The notes under the pieces are model-generated. The model ran no database searches. It saw only the letters and a program-made list of their open reading frames with translations, and was not told the DNA's origin. 64,000 bases of DNA from Anaerofilum faecale. Its GTDB lineage: Bacteria > Bacillota > Clostridia > Oscillospirales > Ruminococcaceae. The stretch spans positions 37,267 through 101,266 of the forward strand of contig DXFV01000012.1 of NCBI GenBank assembly GCA_019114265.1, written 5' to 3'. Below, in pieces: positions 50,100 through 57,895 of the stretch; the first letter of the stretch is position 1, and every line of letters begins with the position of its first letter. Position numbers and translations under genes: made by a program.

Positions 50100-50993
50100 A
50101 TGGCAAAACCACGCGGCGGCCTGGGCAAAGGTCTGGGCAGCCTGTTTGAAGAGAGTGCGTCGGCGCGCTCCGACAGCACCACAACGCTGCCGCTGCGGGA
50201 GATCGAACCCGACCGCGACCAGCCGCGCAAGGAATTTGACGAGGAGAGCATCGCCCAGCTGGCCGCCAGCATCGCGGAGCACGGGCTGCTGCAGCCCATT
50301 GCGGTGCGCCCGAACCCGATGGGGGGATACAAGATCATTGCGGGGGAACGCCGCTGGCGCGCCGCGCGCCAGGCGGGGCTCACCGAGGTGCCGGTGGTGG
50401 TGCGGGAGGATGTGACCGAGCAGCAGGCGATGGAGCTGGCGCTGATCGAGAACCTCCAGCGCGAGGACCTGAACCCCATCGAGGAGGCCACCGGATACCG
50501 CCAGCTGATGGACCGCTGCGGTCTGACCCAGGAGCAGGCGGCACAGCGTCTGTGCCGCAGCCGCAGTGCGGTGGCGAACAGCCTGCGCCTGCTGAATCTG
50601 CCCGGCGAGGTCACCGAGATGCTGCGGGACGGGCGGCTGAGCACCGGCCATGCAAAGGTGCTGCTGGGGCTGGACAGCCCGGACCTGCAAAAGGCGGCCG
50701 CCGTGCAGGTGGTGAAGCAGGGGCTGAATGTGCGCCAGACCGAACAGCTGTGCAAAAAGCTGCAAAAAGCGCCCCGGCAGCCGGCAGCGGCGCTTCCGCG
50801 TCCCTCGCTGGCCGGCGAAGTGGAAGCGGCTTTGCAGAATATCCTGGGCGGGCCGGTGAAGGTGGAGTATAAAAACGGGCGGGGCAGCCTGAAGGTGGAA
50901 TTTTATTCCGACGCCCAGCTGCGCGCCTTTGCCCATCTGCTGGGGCAGTACGACCCGGAGGAGAGCGCCGGACTGCCTGTGCAGGATGCATAA
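50100..50993 (+). CDS. parB: chromosome partitioning protein ParB (Spo0J)
   Basis: 297 residues beginning AKPRGGLGKGLGSLFEES, the ParA-stimulating N-terminus. The CTP-binding motif lies in KIIAGERRWRAARQAGL, and the helix-turn-helix in GLTQEQAAQRLCRSRSAVAN. A C-terminal dimerisation domain is present. It spreads from parS as a CTP-dependent clamp. GGGGAGAAG precedes the ATG, 20 bp after parA. Confidence 0.96.
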   Translation: MAKPRGGLGKGLGSLFEESASARSDSTTTLPLREIEPDRDQPRKEFDEESIAQLAASIAEHGLLQPIAVRPNPMGGYKIIAGERRWRAARQAGLTEVPVVVREDVTEQQAMELALIENLQREDLNPIEEATGYRQLMDRCGLTQEQAAQRLCRSRSAVANSLRLLNLPGEVTEMLRDGRLSTGHAKVLLGLDSPDLQKAAAVQVVKQGLNVRQTEQLCKKLQKAPRQPAAALPRPSLAGEVEAALQNILGGPVKVEYKNGRGSLKVEFYSDAQLRAFAHLLGQYDPEESAGLPVQDA

Positions 50994-51035
50994 AGATACC
51001 GAGAAAAATATAGACAAAAGAGAGGAATCAAACCC

Positions 51036-52313
51036 ATGCTGGACATCAAATTCGTGCGGGAAAACCCCGAAGCCGTCAAGGAGAACATCAAAAAGAAATT
51101 CCAGGACCACAAGCTGCCGCTGGTGGACGAGGTGCTGGAGCTGGACGCGCGCAACCGCGCCGCGATGAACGAGGCCAGCGCGCTGCGCGCCGAGCGCAAC
51201 AAGCTGAGCAAGACCATCGGTGCGCTGATGGGGCAGGGCAAGCGGGAGGAGGCCGAGCAGGTGAAGGCCCAGGTGGCGGCCCAGGCCGACCGTCTGAAGG
51301 AGCTGGAGGCCCAGGAGAGCGAGCTGGCCGAGAAGATCAAGACCATCATGATGACCATCCCCAACATCATCGACCCCAGCGTGCCCATCGGCAAGGACGA
51401 CAGCGAGAACGTCGAGGTGCAGCGCTACGGCGAGCCGGTGGTGCCCGACTTCGAGATCCCCTACCACACCGAGATCATGGAGAAGTTTGGCGGCATCGAT
51501 CTGGACAGCGCCCGCCGCGTGGCCGGCAACGGCTTCTACTACCTGATGGGGGACATCGCCCGCCTGCATTCTGCCGTGATCTCCTACGCCCGCGACTTCA
51601 TGATCGACCGCGGCTTCACCTACTGTGTGCCCCCCTTCATGATCCGCTCCAACGTGGTGACCGGCGTGATGAGCTTTGCCGAGATGGACGCCATGATGTA
51701 CAAGATCGAGGGCGAGGACCTGTACCTGATCGGCACCAGTGAGCACTCGATGATCGGCAAGTTCATCGACACCATCCTGGACGAGAAATCCCTGCCCCAG
51801 ACCCTGACCAGCTACTCGCCCTGCTTCCGCAAGGAGAAGGGCGCGCACGGCCTGGAGGAGCGCGGCGTCTACCGCATCCACCAGTTCGAGAAGCAGGAGA
51901 TGATCGTGGTCTGCAAGCCCGAGGACAGCGCCATGTGGTTCGACAAGCTGTGGCAGAACACCGTGGACCTGTTCCGCAGCCTGGACATCCCGGTGCGCAC
52001 CCTGGAATGCTGCTCCGGCGACCTGGCCGACCTGAAGGTCAAGAGCGTGGACGTGGAGGCCTGGAGCCCCCGCCAGAAGAAGTATTTCGAGGTGGGCAGC
52101 TGCTCCAACCTGGGCGACGCCCAGGCCCGCCGCCTGAAGATCCGCGTGAACGGCGAGAACGGCAAGTATCTGGCCCACACCCTGAACAACACCGTGGTGG
52201 CGCCTCCCCGCATGCTGATCGCCTTTTTGGAGAACAACCTGCAGGCCGACGGCTCGGTGCGCATCCCCGAGGCGCTGCGCCCCTACATGGGCGGCAAGGA
52301 GTTTATCAAATAA
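51036..52313 (+). CDS. serS: seryl-tRNA synthetase
   Basis: 425 residues. N-terminal tRNA-binding coiled coil (about 30-100). Class II catalytic core with motif 2 in SPCFRKEKGAHGLEERGVYR and motif 3 in NNTVVAPPRMLIAFLENN. Charges tRNA-Ser. AGAGAGGAA precedes the ATG. It ends the parA-parB-serS cluster; a terminator follows. Confidence 0.97.
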   Translation: MLDIKFVRENPEAVKENIKKKFQDHKLPLVDEVLELDARNRAAMNEASALRAERNKLSKTIGALMGQGKREEAEQVKAQVAAQADRLKELEAQESELAEKIKTIMMTIPNIIDPSVPIGKDDSENVEVQRYGEPVVPDFEIPYHTEIMEKFGGIDLDSARRVAGNGFYYLMGDIARLHSAVISYARDFMIDRGFTYCVPPFMIRSNVVTGVMSFAEMDAMMYKIEGEDLYLIGTSEHSMIGKFIDTILDEKSLPQTLTSYSPCFRKEKGAHGLEERGVYRIHQFEKQEMIVVCKPEDSAMWFDKLWQNTVDLFRSLDIPVRTLECCSGDLADLKVKSVDVEAWSPRQKKYFEVGSCSNLGDAQARRLKIRVNGENGKYLAHTLNNTVVAPPRMLIAFLENNLQADGSVRIPEALRPYMGGKEFIK

Positions 52314-52344
52314 ACTGCGTTTCTACGATAAATATTGCAAGAAC

Positions 52345-52394
52345 AGGCGGCCGCGTTTCCCCGCAGGGCAGGGAAGGGCGGCCGCCCGTTTTCT
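52345..52394 (+). terminator. terminator of serS
   Basis: Stem AGGCGGCCGCGTTTCCC (from 52345) against GGGAAGGGCGGCCGCC (to 52386), then CGTTTTC. Confidence 0.75.
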
Positions 52395-52457
52395 GCACAG
52401 GGGGGCGGCGGAGCGGCCGATTTTTGAAAAAAAGAAAATATTTTTTTGAAAAAAGTG

Positions 52458-52486
52458 TTGACAAATGGGCGCCGTATCCGTATAAT
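52458..52486 (+). promoter_or_regulatory. promoter of the tRNA-Met/tRNA-Glu cluster
   Basis: Perfect TTGACA (52458-52463), 17-bp spacer, perfect TATAAT (52481-52486). Confidence 0.93.
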
Positions 52487-52519
52487 ATGAAATGCACTAT
52501 TCACAGCGCACCATTATAT

Positions 52520-52596
52520 GGCGGTATAGCTCAGTTGGCTAGAGCATTCGGTTCATACCCGAAGTGTCACCGGTTCGAATCCAGTTACCGCTACCA
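52520..52596 (+). tRNA. tRNA-Met (CAT), elongator
   Basis: 77 nt with encoded CCA. Acceptor GGCGGTA/TACCGCT (first pair G-U), D-arm GCTC...GAGC, anticodon stem TTCGG/CCGAA around TTCATAC, T-loop TTCGAAT. The first pair and lack of a GGG/CCC anticodon stem argue against initiator tRNA. Confidence 0.95.
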
Positions 52597-52600
52597 ATAT

Positions 52601-52689
52601 GGCAAAGCATGATGGTAATGCGCAAAGTGGCTGGCTGCAAAAGCGGCCGGCAGGGACACGGTTGCCACTTCCATGATGCTTTGCCTTTT
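52601..52689 (+). terminator. large structured hairpin between the two tRNAs, with T-tail
   Basis: Outer stem GGCAAAGCATGATGG (52601-52615) with 52671-52685 (one mismatch), middle stem AAGTGGC (52625-52631) with GCCACTT (52664-52670), inner stem CTGGCTGC/GCGGCCGG around AAAA, then TTTT. Possibly a processing site, partial terminator or small RNA. Confidence 0.5.
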
Positions 52690-52693
52690 ATAT

Positions 52694-52768
52694 GGCCCGA
52701 TGGTCAAGCGGTCAAGACATCGCCCTTTCACGGCGGTAACCCGGGTTCGATTCCCGGTCGGGTCACCA
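52694..52768 (+). tRNA. tRNA-Glu (TTC)
   Basis: 75 nt with encoded CCA. Acceptor GGCCCGA/TCGGGTC, anticodon loop CTTTCAC giving TTC, T-arm GGGTTCGATTCCC. Behind tRNA-Met, probably co-transcribed. Confidence 0.95.
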
Positions 52769-52804
52769 AAAATCCCGGATGCGAATGCATTCGGGATTTT
52801 TTCT
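52769..52804 (+). terminator. terminator of the tRNA-Met/Glu cluster
   Basis: Stem AAAATCCCG...CGGGATTTT with inner ATGC/GCAT, then TTTTTCTT. The rest of the gap to 53004 holds a purine-rich stretch but no gene. Confidence 0.85.
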
Positions 52805-53004
52805 TATTCTCTTTTCCCTATTCCTTCTTCCCTGCAATTTCCGTGGGGAAGGGAAGAGTGAAAAGGGAATAGGGAATTGAAGAGGGAAGAAGGGAAAAAG
52901 GGAACACCAGCCTGGAGAGCGGGCTGTTTTTTGCTTGTGAAACCAAACCACACACAGCATCGTTTTTTGGACAGGGGACTGCGCTGCTTTTTTGCGGTTT
53001 GCTC

Positions 53005-53034
53005 TTGCGGGCGGGCAGGCGGTTGCAGTACAAT
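53005..53034 (+). promoter_or_regulatory. promoter of the CDP-alcohol phosphatidyltransferase gene
   Basis: TTGCGG (53005-53010), 18-bp spacer, TACAAT (53029-53034). Confidence 0.65.
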
Positions 53035-53080
53035 AGAGGAAGGCCGCCGGCTTGCGGCTTGTGAAACCAGGAGGCTGTTT

Positions 53081-53671
53081 ATGATAAAAAGACCCACGTG
53101 GCAGGAGGTTTTCAGCATTCCCAACCTGCTCACATATTTTCGGTTTGTGCTGATCCCGGTGTTTGTGTGGCTGTATCTGCACGGGGAGTATACGATGGCC
53201 GGCGCGGCGCTGGTGCTGTCGGCGCTGACCGACCTGTTCGACGGCAAGATCGCCCGCCATTTCAACCAGATCACCGAGCTGGGCATCCTGCTGGACCCCA
53301 TCGCCGACAAGCTCACCGAAGGCGCGGTGCTTTTGTGCCTGGTGATGCGCTACCGGCTGATGGCGGTGCTGATCGTGATCTATGTGCTGAAGGAGGGCTT
53401 CATGGCGGTGGCCGGGGCGGTGATGCTGCGGCGGCGCAAAAAGCTGGGCGGCGCGATGTGGTTCGGCAAGGTGTGCACCGCGGTGTTCTACATCGTCACG
53501 CTGGTCCTCACCTTCTATCCATCGGTGCCGTCCAAGGTGGCCGACCCGATGATGCTGGTGTGCGGCGGCATGATGCTGTTCACACTGGTGCGGTACGCGA
53601 TTTTGTATCTGCACATGGCCCGGAACGAGCGCACCGGCACCTTTGACACCATCAAGAGCGTGAAGGAATAA
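53081..53671 (+). CDS. pgsA: CDP-diacylglycerol-glycerol-3-phosphate phosphatidyltransferase (PgsA-like)
   Basis: 196 residues, about five membrane helices. The catalytic CDP-alcohol motif D-x2-DG-x2-AR-x8-G-x3-D-x3-D is complete in DLFDGKIARHFNQITELGIL followed by LDPIADK. NLLTYFRFVLIPVFV is the typical first helix. It likely makes phosphatidylglycerophosphate; a cardiolipin-synthase-type CLS relative is possible. CAGGAGG lies seven bases before the ATG. Confidence 0.87.
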   Translation: MIKRPTWQEVFSIPNLLTYFRFVLIPVFVWLYLHGEYTMAGAALVLSALTDLFDGKIARHFNQITELGILLDPIADKLTEGAVLLCLVMRYRLMAVLIVIYVLKEGFMAVAGAVMLRRRKKLGGAMWFGKVCTAVFYIVTLVLTFYPSVPSKVADPMMLVCGGMMLFTLVRYAILYLHMARNERTGTFDTIKSVKE

Positions 53672-53683
53672 CACACGAAACAG

Positions 53684-53925
53684 GCCGCTCTTCCCGAACG
53701 GGGGAAGGGCGGCTCAGCGTGTCGAGAAACTCGACACGCTGCAAAGGAGGCAACAGCCGCGCACGGCTGCGCCTGCCGCGGCTGTTTCCCCCTTTGGAAT
53801 CCCCTTCGACAAAATTTCCCTGTCGGTGTCGCCGTCGTCGGCGCATGTCCGCCGACGGCGACGAATTTTGAACTTTTTTCGACAGTCTGGGCCGCTCTTC
53901 CCAAACGGGGAAGGGCGGCTTTTTG
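53684..53925. repeat. duplicated hairpin GGCCGCTCTTCCC...GGGAAGGGCGGCT and other hairpins
   Basis: Copies at 53684-53715 and 53889-53921 differ mainly in the loop (CGAACG or CAAACG). The second ends in TTTTTG and is a terminator. Between them are two more hairpins, 53717-53739 (CGTGTCGAG/CTCGACACG) and 53829-53863 (GTCGCCGTCGTCGGCG with its near complement). No gene is seen in 53672-54073. Confidence 0.65.
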
Positions 53926-53977
53926 TGCGCGGATTGGCCGAAACGTGCGCAATTTTTGCTCCTGGCTGCGGGCGGCG

Positions 53978-54006
53978 TTGTGCAGGGGACGGATTTGTGG
54001 TATGCT
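53978..54006 (+). promoter_or_regulatory. promoter of the TauE/SafE-type gene
   Basis: TTGTGC (53978-53983), 17-bp spacer ending TGG, TATGCT (54001-54006). Confidence 0.6.
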
Positions 54007-54073
54007 GTTTGCAGAACGTGACGAAACCAGCGGCCGGGAACACCGGCCGCGCGCTTTTGGAAGGAGCAGACGC

Positions 54074-54865
54074 ATGGATGTGATCTTGTATTTTCTCATC
54101 TGTATCGTGGCCACCACGGTGGGCGCCATCAGCGGCATCGGCGGCGGCGTCATCATCAAACCGGTGTTCGACGCCTTTTCCGGGCTTTCGGTGTCCACCA
54201 TCAGCTTTTTGTCCGGCTGCACGGTGCTGGCCATGAGCGTGGTGTCGATGCTGCGCAGCCGCAGCGGCAGCGTGAAGGTGGAGCCGCGGCGCGGCACCCT
54301 GCTGGCGGTGGGCGGCGCAGTGGGCGGCATCGTGGGCAAGTGGCTGTTTGAGATCATCCGGGGCCTGGCCGCCAGCGACGGCCTGGTGGGCACCGTGCAG
54401 AGCGTGCTGATGATCCTGCTGACGGTGGGCGTGCTGGTGTATGTGCTGAACAAAAAGCGCATCCACACCCTCGATGTGCAGAACGGCGCGGCCTGCGCCT
54501 TCATCGGCCTTGCGCTGGGCATGATGAGCGCGTTCCTGGGCATCGGCGGCGGGCCCATCAACCTTGCGGTGCTCTACTATTTCTTCTCGATGGACACCAA
54601 GACCGCCGCGCTGAACTCGCTGTACATCATCCTGTTCTCCCAGATCACCAGCCTGGCCAGCACCCTGCTGGGCGGCAGCATCCCCCCCTTCACCTGGCCG
54701 GCGCTGGTGTCGATGGTGATCGGCGGCGTGCTGGGCGGCTTTGTGGGCCGCGCCTTCAGCAAGCGCATGAGCAGCCACGCGGTGGACGTGCTGTTCCAGA
54801 TCCTGCTGATCGTCATCACCGGCATCAGCTGCTATAACCTGTACAGCTACGCCGCGATGCTGTGA
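54074..54865 (+). CDS. TauE/SafE (UPF0721) family sulfite/anion exporter-like permease
   Basis: 263 residues, about eight membrane helices. Glycine-rich repeats TVGAISGIGGGVIIKP near the start and SAFLGIGGGPINLAVLYYFF in the middle are the paired TauE signature. The family moves sulfite, sulfoacetate or other organosulfur anions; substrate unknown here. AAGGAGCAG precedes the ATG. Monocistronic. Confidence 0.88.
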   Translation: MDVILYFLICIVATTVGAISGIGGGVIIKPVFDAFSGLSVSTISFLSGCTVLAMSVVSMLRSRSGSVKVEPRRGTLLAVGGAVGGIVGKWLFEIIRGLAASDGLVGTVQSVLMILLTVGVLVYVLNKKRIHTLDVQNGAACAFIGLALGMMSAFLGIGGGPINLAVLYYFFSMDTKTAALNSLYIILFSQITSLASTLLGGSIPPFTWPALVSMVIGGVLGGFVGRAFSKRMSSHAVDVLFQILLIVITGISCYNLYSYAAML

Positions 54866-54926
54866 AAAAAACAAACACAGCGCCCCGCGTTCTCCTTTGC
54901 AAAAGGGGAGAGCGCGGGGCGCTGTC
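54862..54926. terminator. bidirectional terminator after the TauE-type gene
   Basis: Stem ACAGCGCCCCGCG (54877-54889) with CGCGGGGCGCTGT (54912-54924) and inner CTCC/GGAG pairing; a strong T-run only on the minus strand (complement of 54864-54872). Confidence 0.75.
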
Positions 54927-54947
54927 TTGTTGAAAGAGGGGATTTGG

Positions 54948-55062
54948 GCGGATGAGGTCGAGTCCGGCGAGAGCGGCGCGTCCTCCCGGATATGCGGCGG
55001 TGAGAAAGGCTCTCCCCTCATCCGCTACGCTTCGCGCGACAGCTTCCCCCCAGGGGGGAAGC
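54948..55062. repeat. interspersed hairpin repeat: B tail, spacer, inverted A unit
   Basis: GCGGATGAGGTCGAG (54949-54963) is the tail of a B unit without its hairpins; inverted A unit at 55014-55062 has hairpins GTCGCGCG/CGCGCGAC-type and GCTTCCCCC/GGGGGAAGC. Lies between convergent genes. Confidence 0.75.
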
Positions 55063-55081
55063 CTCTGGGGGCGTTTGCCGG

Positions 55082-55912
55082 TCAGGCGGGCTGATACAGG
55101 GTGAAGTAGTACAGCAGCAGCACCGTGCCCAGCGCGATGCGGTACCAGCCGAACACCTTGAAGTCGTGCCGCTTGACGTAGGCCATCAGGAAGCGGATGG
55201 CCAGCATCGACACCACAAAGGCCACGATCATGCCCACGGCCAGCACCGTCAGCTCCTGGCCGGTGAAGGCGAAGCCGAACTTGACCAGTTTCAGCAGGCT
55301 GGCGCCCGCCATCACCGGGATGGCGAGGAAGAAGGTGAACTCGGCCGCCACCGCGCGGCTGGCGCCCAGCAGCAGGCCGCCCACGATGGTCGCGCCCGAA
55401 CGGCTGGTGCCCGGGATCATCGCCAGCACCTGCCACATGCCGATCAGGAAGGCGTCGCGCCAGGAGAGGTCGGCCAGGGTGGAGATGCGGGGCTTTGTGC
55501 CCTTGCGGGCGTTCTCCACCACGATGAACAGCACGCCGTAGACGATCAGCATCGCGGCCACCGTGATGAAGTTGTAGAAGTGCGCGTCCAGCCAGTCGTC
55601 CAGCAAAAGGCCCAGCACCAGCGCCGGCAGGGTGGCCAGCAGGATCTTGAACCACAGCGTCCAGATGTCGCGCTTGATGCAGTTCTGTTTTTTGTCGGCG
55701 CAGAACGGCCACAGCCGGGGCCAGAACAGCACCACCACCGCCAGAATCGCGCCCAGCTGGATCACCACCCGGAACATCTCCATAAATTCGTCGGACTGAT
55801 GGAAGGGGAAAAACTCCTCGAACAAAATCATGTGCCCGGTGCTGGACACGGGCAGCCACTCGGTGATGCCTTCCACAATGCCGTACAGCACCGCCTTGAG
55901 TATCTCAAGCAT
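55082..55912 (-). CDS. uppP: undecaprenyl-diphosphatase
   Basis: 276 residues, about eight helices. The two active-site signatures EGITEWLPVSSTGHMIL (residues 15-31) and PGTSRSGATIVGGLLLG are intact. It recycles undecaprenyl pyrophosphate for cell-wall synthesis and gives bacitracin tolerance. Start follows AGAGGAA; a longer frame upstream lacks support. Confidence 0.96.
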   Translation of the reverse strand: MLEILKAVLYGIVEGITEWLPVSSTGHMILFEEFFPFHQSDEFMEMFRVVIQLGAILAVVVLFWPRLWPFCADKKQNCIKRDIWTLWFKILLATLPALVLGLLLDDWLDAHFYNFITVAAMLIVYGVLFIVVENARKGTKPRISTLADLSWRDAFLIGMWQVLAMIPGTSRSGATIVGGLLLGASRAVAAEFTFFLAIPVMAGASLLKLVKFGFAFTGQELTVLAVGMIVAFVVSMLAIRFLMAYVKRHDFKVFGWYRIALGTVLLLYYFTLYQPA

Positions 55913-56055
55913 AGGTTCCTCTTTTCCGGGGCGCCGGCCCCAAATTTGATGTGCGCCCCAAAAAACAGGGCCTCTACCAGTATAACACAAAAGACGCCCA
56001 AACAGAACGCGCAAGCCGGGCAAAGAAAAATTTTTGGCGAGGCAGATAAAGTGTT

Positions 56056-56084
56056 TGCCCTCCGGCAGCAAAAAGGGTATAATA
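56056..56084 (+). promoter_or_regulatory. promoter of the TrkA-type operon
   Basis: TTGCCC (56056-56061), 17-bp spacer, TATAAT (56079-56084). Confidence 0.75.
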
Positions 56085-56142
56085 GGGGCGAGCGACCTGG
56101 CCGGGCGCCGGGAGCTTGAAATAATAAGGGAGGATGCCTACT

Positions 56143-56778
56143 TTGAATACATTGATCGTGGGATGCGGCCGAGTCGGCGCGCATCTGGCGCGCGTGCTGG
56201 AGCAGGAGGGACACGACGTGTCCATCCTGGCCGAGCGCGAAGGGGATCTGGAGCTGCTGATGACGCTGGAGAACTACTCCTTCCAGGGGTACAGCCGGGT
56301 GGGTTCGCCCATCGACGTGGATATGCTGCGCGCCGCCGGCATCGAGAACTGCGACGCGGTGGTGGCCGTCTGCCCGCAGGACAACATCAACATCATGGTG
56401 GCACAGATTGCCGAACGGCTGTTCCAGGTGCCGCGGGTGCTGGCGCGGATCGGAGACCCGTCCCGCAAGCGAATGTTTGCCGAGCGGTTGAGCATGCGCG
56501 CGGTGTGCCCCACAAATCTCACCGCCGAGGCGCTGCTGCACGGCCTGCTGGACGAGGACCGCACCATGCGGGTGACCATCGGCTCCAGCACGATGGCCTT
56601 TGTGCTGGCCGACCCCCAGCCCGAACAGATCAACCACCCGCTGTCTCAGGTGAAGGCGCCGGCGTGGCATTCGGTGTACGGCGTGCTGCGGGCAAACGGA
56701 ACGGTGGAGCTGAACATCATGCCCGGGCCGTTGCTGCACACCGGCGACAAGATCATCTACAGCTGCATTGCGGACTAA
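56143..56778 (+). CDS. TrkA-N/RCK domain protein 1
   Basis: 211 residues. A Rossmann-type RCK_N domain starts NTLIVGCGRVGAHLARVLEQ (GxGxxG) and a TrkA_C domain follows (about 140-211). Such proteins are cytoplasmic gating subunits of K+ channels or transporters responding to nucleotides. The TTG at 56143 lies eight bases after GGGAGG; the ATG at 56134 overlaps that site. The acidic end of strand 2, typically Asp/Glu for NAD binding, is Glu (LAERE). Confidence 0.87.
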   Translation: MNTLIVGCGRVGAHLARVLEQEGHDVSILAEREGDLELLMTLENYSFQGYSRVGSPIDVDMLRAAGIENCDAVVAVCPQDNINIMVAQIAERLFQVPRVLARIGDPSRKRMFAERLSMRAVCPTNLTAEALLHGLLDEDRTMRVTIGSSTMAFVLADPQPEQINHPLSQVKAPAWHSVYGVLRANGTVELNIMPGPLLHTGDKIIYSCIAD

Positions 56779-56793
56779 AAGGAGGAAACATCC

Positions 56794-57456
56794 ATGCGCG
56801 TGTGTATCGTTGGCGGCGGCAAGGTGGGCTTTTACCTTGCCAAGACGCTGTTGGAGCACGGCCACGAGCCGGTGATCGTGGAGGAGAACAAGAGCACCTG
56901 CGAGGCGGTGGCGAACCAGCTGGACATCCCGGTGATCGTCGGCGACGGCACCAGCTGCGACGTGCTGGAATCCGCGGGATGCGGCAAGTGCTATTCGCTG
57001 GTGGCGGTGACCGGCCAGGACGAGGATAACCTCATCGCCTGCCAGACGGCCAAAAAGCTGTTCAAGTGCAAGCGCACCGTGGCCCGTGTGAACAACCCCA
57101 AAAACGTGCGGGTGCTGCGGGACCTGGGGGTGGACATCGTGGTGAGCAGCACCGACAACATCGTGCGGGTGCTGGAGCACGAGGTGGAGACCGCCGCGGT
57201 GCGGCATCTGCTGAGCCTGGGCAGCGGCACCGCCAGTCTGCTGGAGATCACCATCCCGGAGAAGTTCCGCTACCACGGCTGCACCCTGAACGACATCCCC
57301 ATCCCCGAGGACTTCAACATCGTGTCCATCACCCGCGGCGACGAGATGCTGATCCCCCGCGGCCAGACCTGCCTGTACACCGGCGACCGCCTGGTGTGCG
57401 TGGCCAAAGACCCCGCGTTCCACGCCATCGTGCGGGATTGGCGTCTGCCCAACTGA
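56794..57456 (+). CDS. TrkA-N/RCK domain protein 2
   Basis: 220 residues with RCK_N (VCIVGGGKVGFYLAKTLLEH) and TrkA_C (about 135-220) domains. VIVGDGTSCDVLESAG and DEDNLIACQTAKKL are typical. It is a paralogue of the preceding gene, 15 bp away, with AAGGAGG. No TrkH/KtrB-type membrane subunit is in this window, so the partner must be elsewhere, or the pair regulates something else. Confidence 0.9.
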   Translation: MRVCIVGGGKVGFYLAKTLLEHGHEPVIVEENKSTCEAVANQLDIPVIVGDGTSCDVLESAGCGKCYSLVAVTGQDEDNLIACQTAKKLFKCKRTVARVNNPKNVRVLRDLGVDIVVSSTDNIVRVLEHEVETAAVRHLLSLGSGTASLLEITIPEKFRYHGCTLNDIPIPEDFNIVSITRGDEMLIPRGQTCLYTGDRLVCVAKDPAFHAIVRDWRLPN

Positions 57457-57478
57457 CCACGGAAAAGGAGGCTTGCGC

Positions 57479-57895
57479 GTGGAGATCCGCTGCTGTGCAA
57501 AGACAAGGCCGGTGGTGTGGGTGTGGATGGCCCTGCTGCTGGCCGTGCCCGGCGCGGTGCTGGGCTGGCTGCTGGGCTGGTGGGTGCTGGCGGTGTATCT
57601 GGCGGCGGTGCCCGCCTGCGCCGAAGGCTGCTGGGGCTGGCTGCGCAGCTTCCGGCTGGAGGTGTCGGACACCCAGCTGTCGCTGTCCAGCGGCAGCTGG
57701 ATGAACAGCACCCGCCGCCAGCCGGTGGGCGCGCTGTGCTGCGTGAACACCCTGCAGACCCCGCTGCTGCGGCTGGTGCGCTGCGGGATCGCCGTGCTGT
57801 ACAGCCCCGGCGGGATGTGGCTGGTGCCCATGCTGTCCATGCGGGATATCCGCCGGCTGGAACAGCTGGCCGTCCAGAAAGGGAAACGCCTGTGA
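57479..57895 (+). CDS. bPH2/YdbS-type membrane protein
   Basis: 138 residues from a GTG seven bases after AAGGAGG. One hydrophobic hairpin (about 12-45) is followed by a bacterial PH-like domain (FRLEVSDTQLSLSSGSWMNS then RQPVGALCCVNTLQTPLLRL). Overlaps the next gene by four bases (GTGA). Such pairs (YdbS-YdbT) are linked with resistance to membrane-active peptides in Bacillus; function here inferred. Confidence 0.82.
   Translation: MEIRCCAKTRPVVWVWMALLLAVPGAVLGWLLGWWVLAVYLAAVPACAEGCWGWLRSFRLEVSDTQLSLSSGSWMNSTRRQPVGALCCVNTLQTPLLRLVRCGIAVLYSPGGMWLVPMLSMRDIRRLEQLAVQKGKRL

Noticed and set aside
52520..52596. Initiator tRNA-fMet
   Set aside because: Lacks the 1-72 mismatch type and the three G-C pairs of the anticodon stem typical of initiators.
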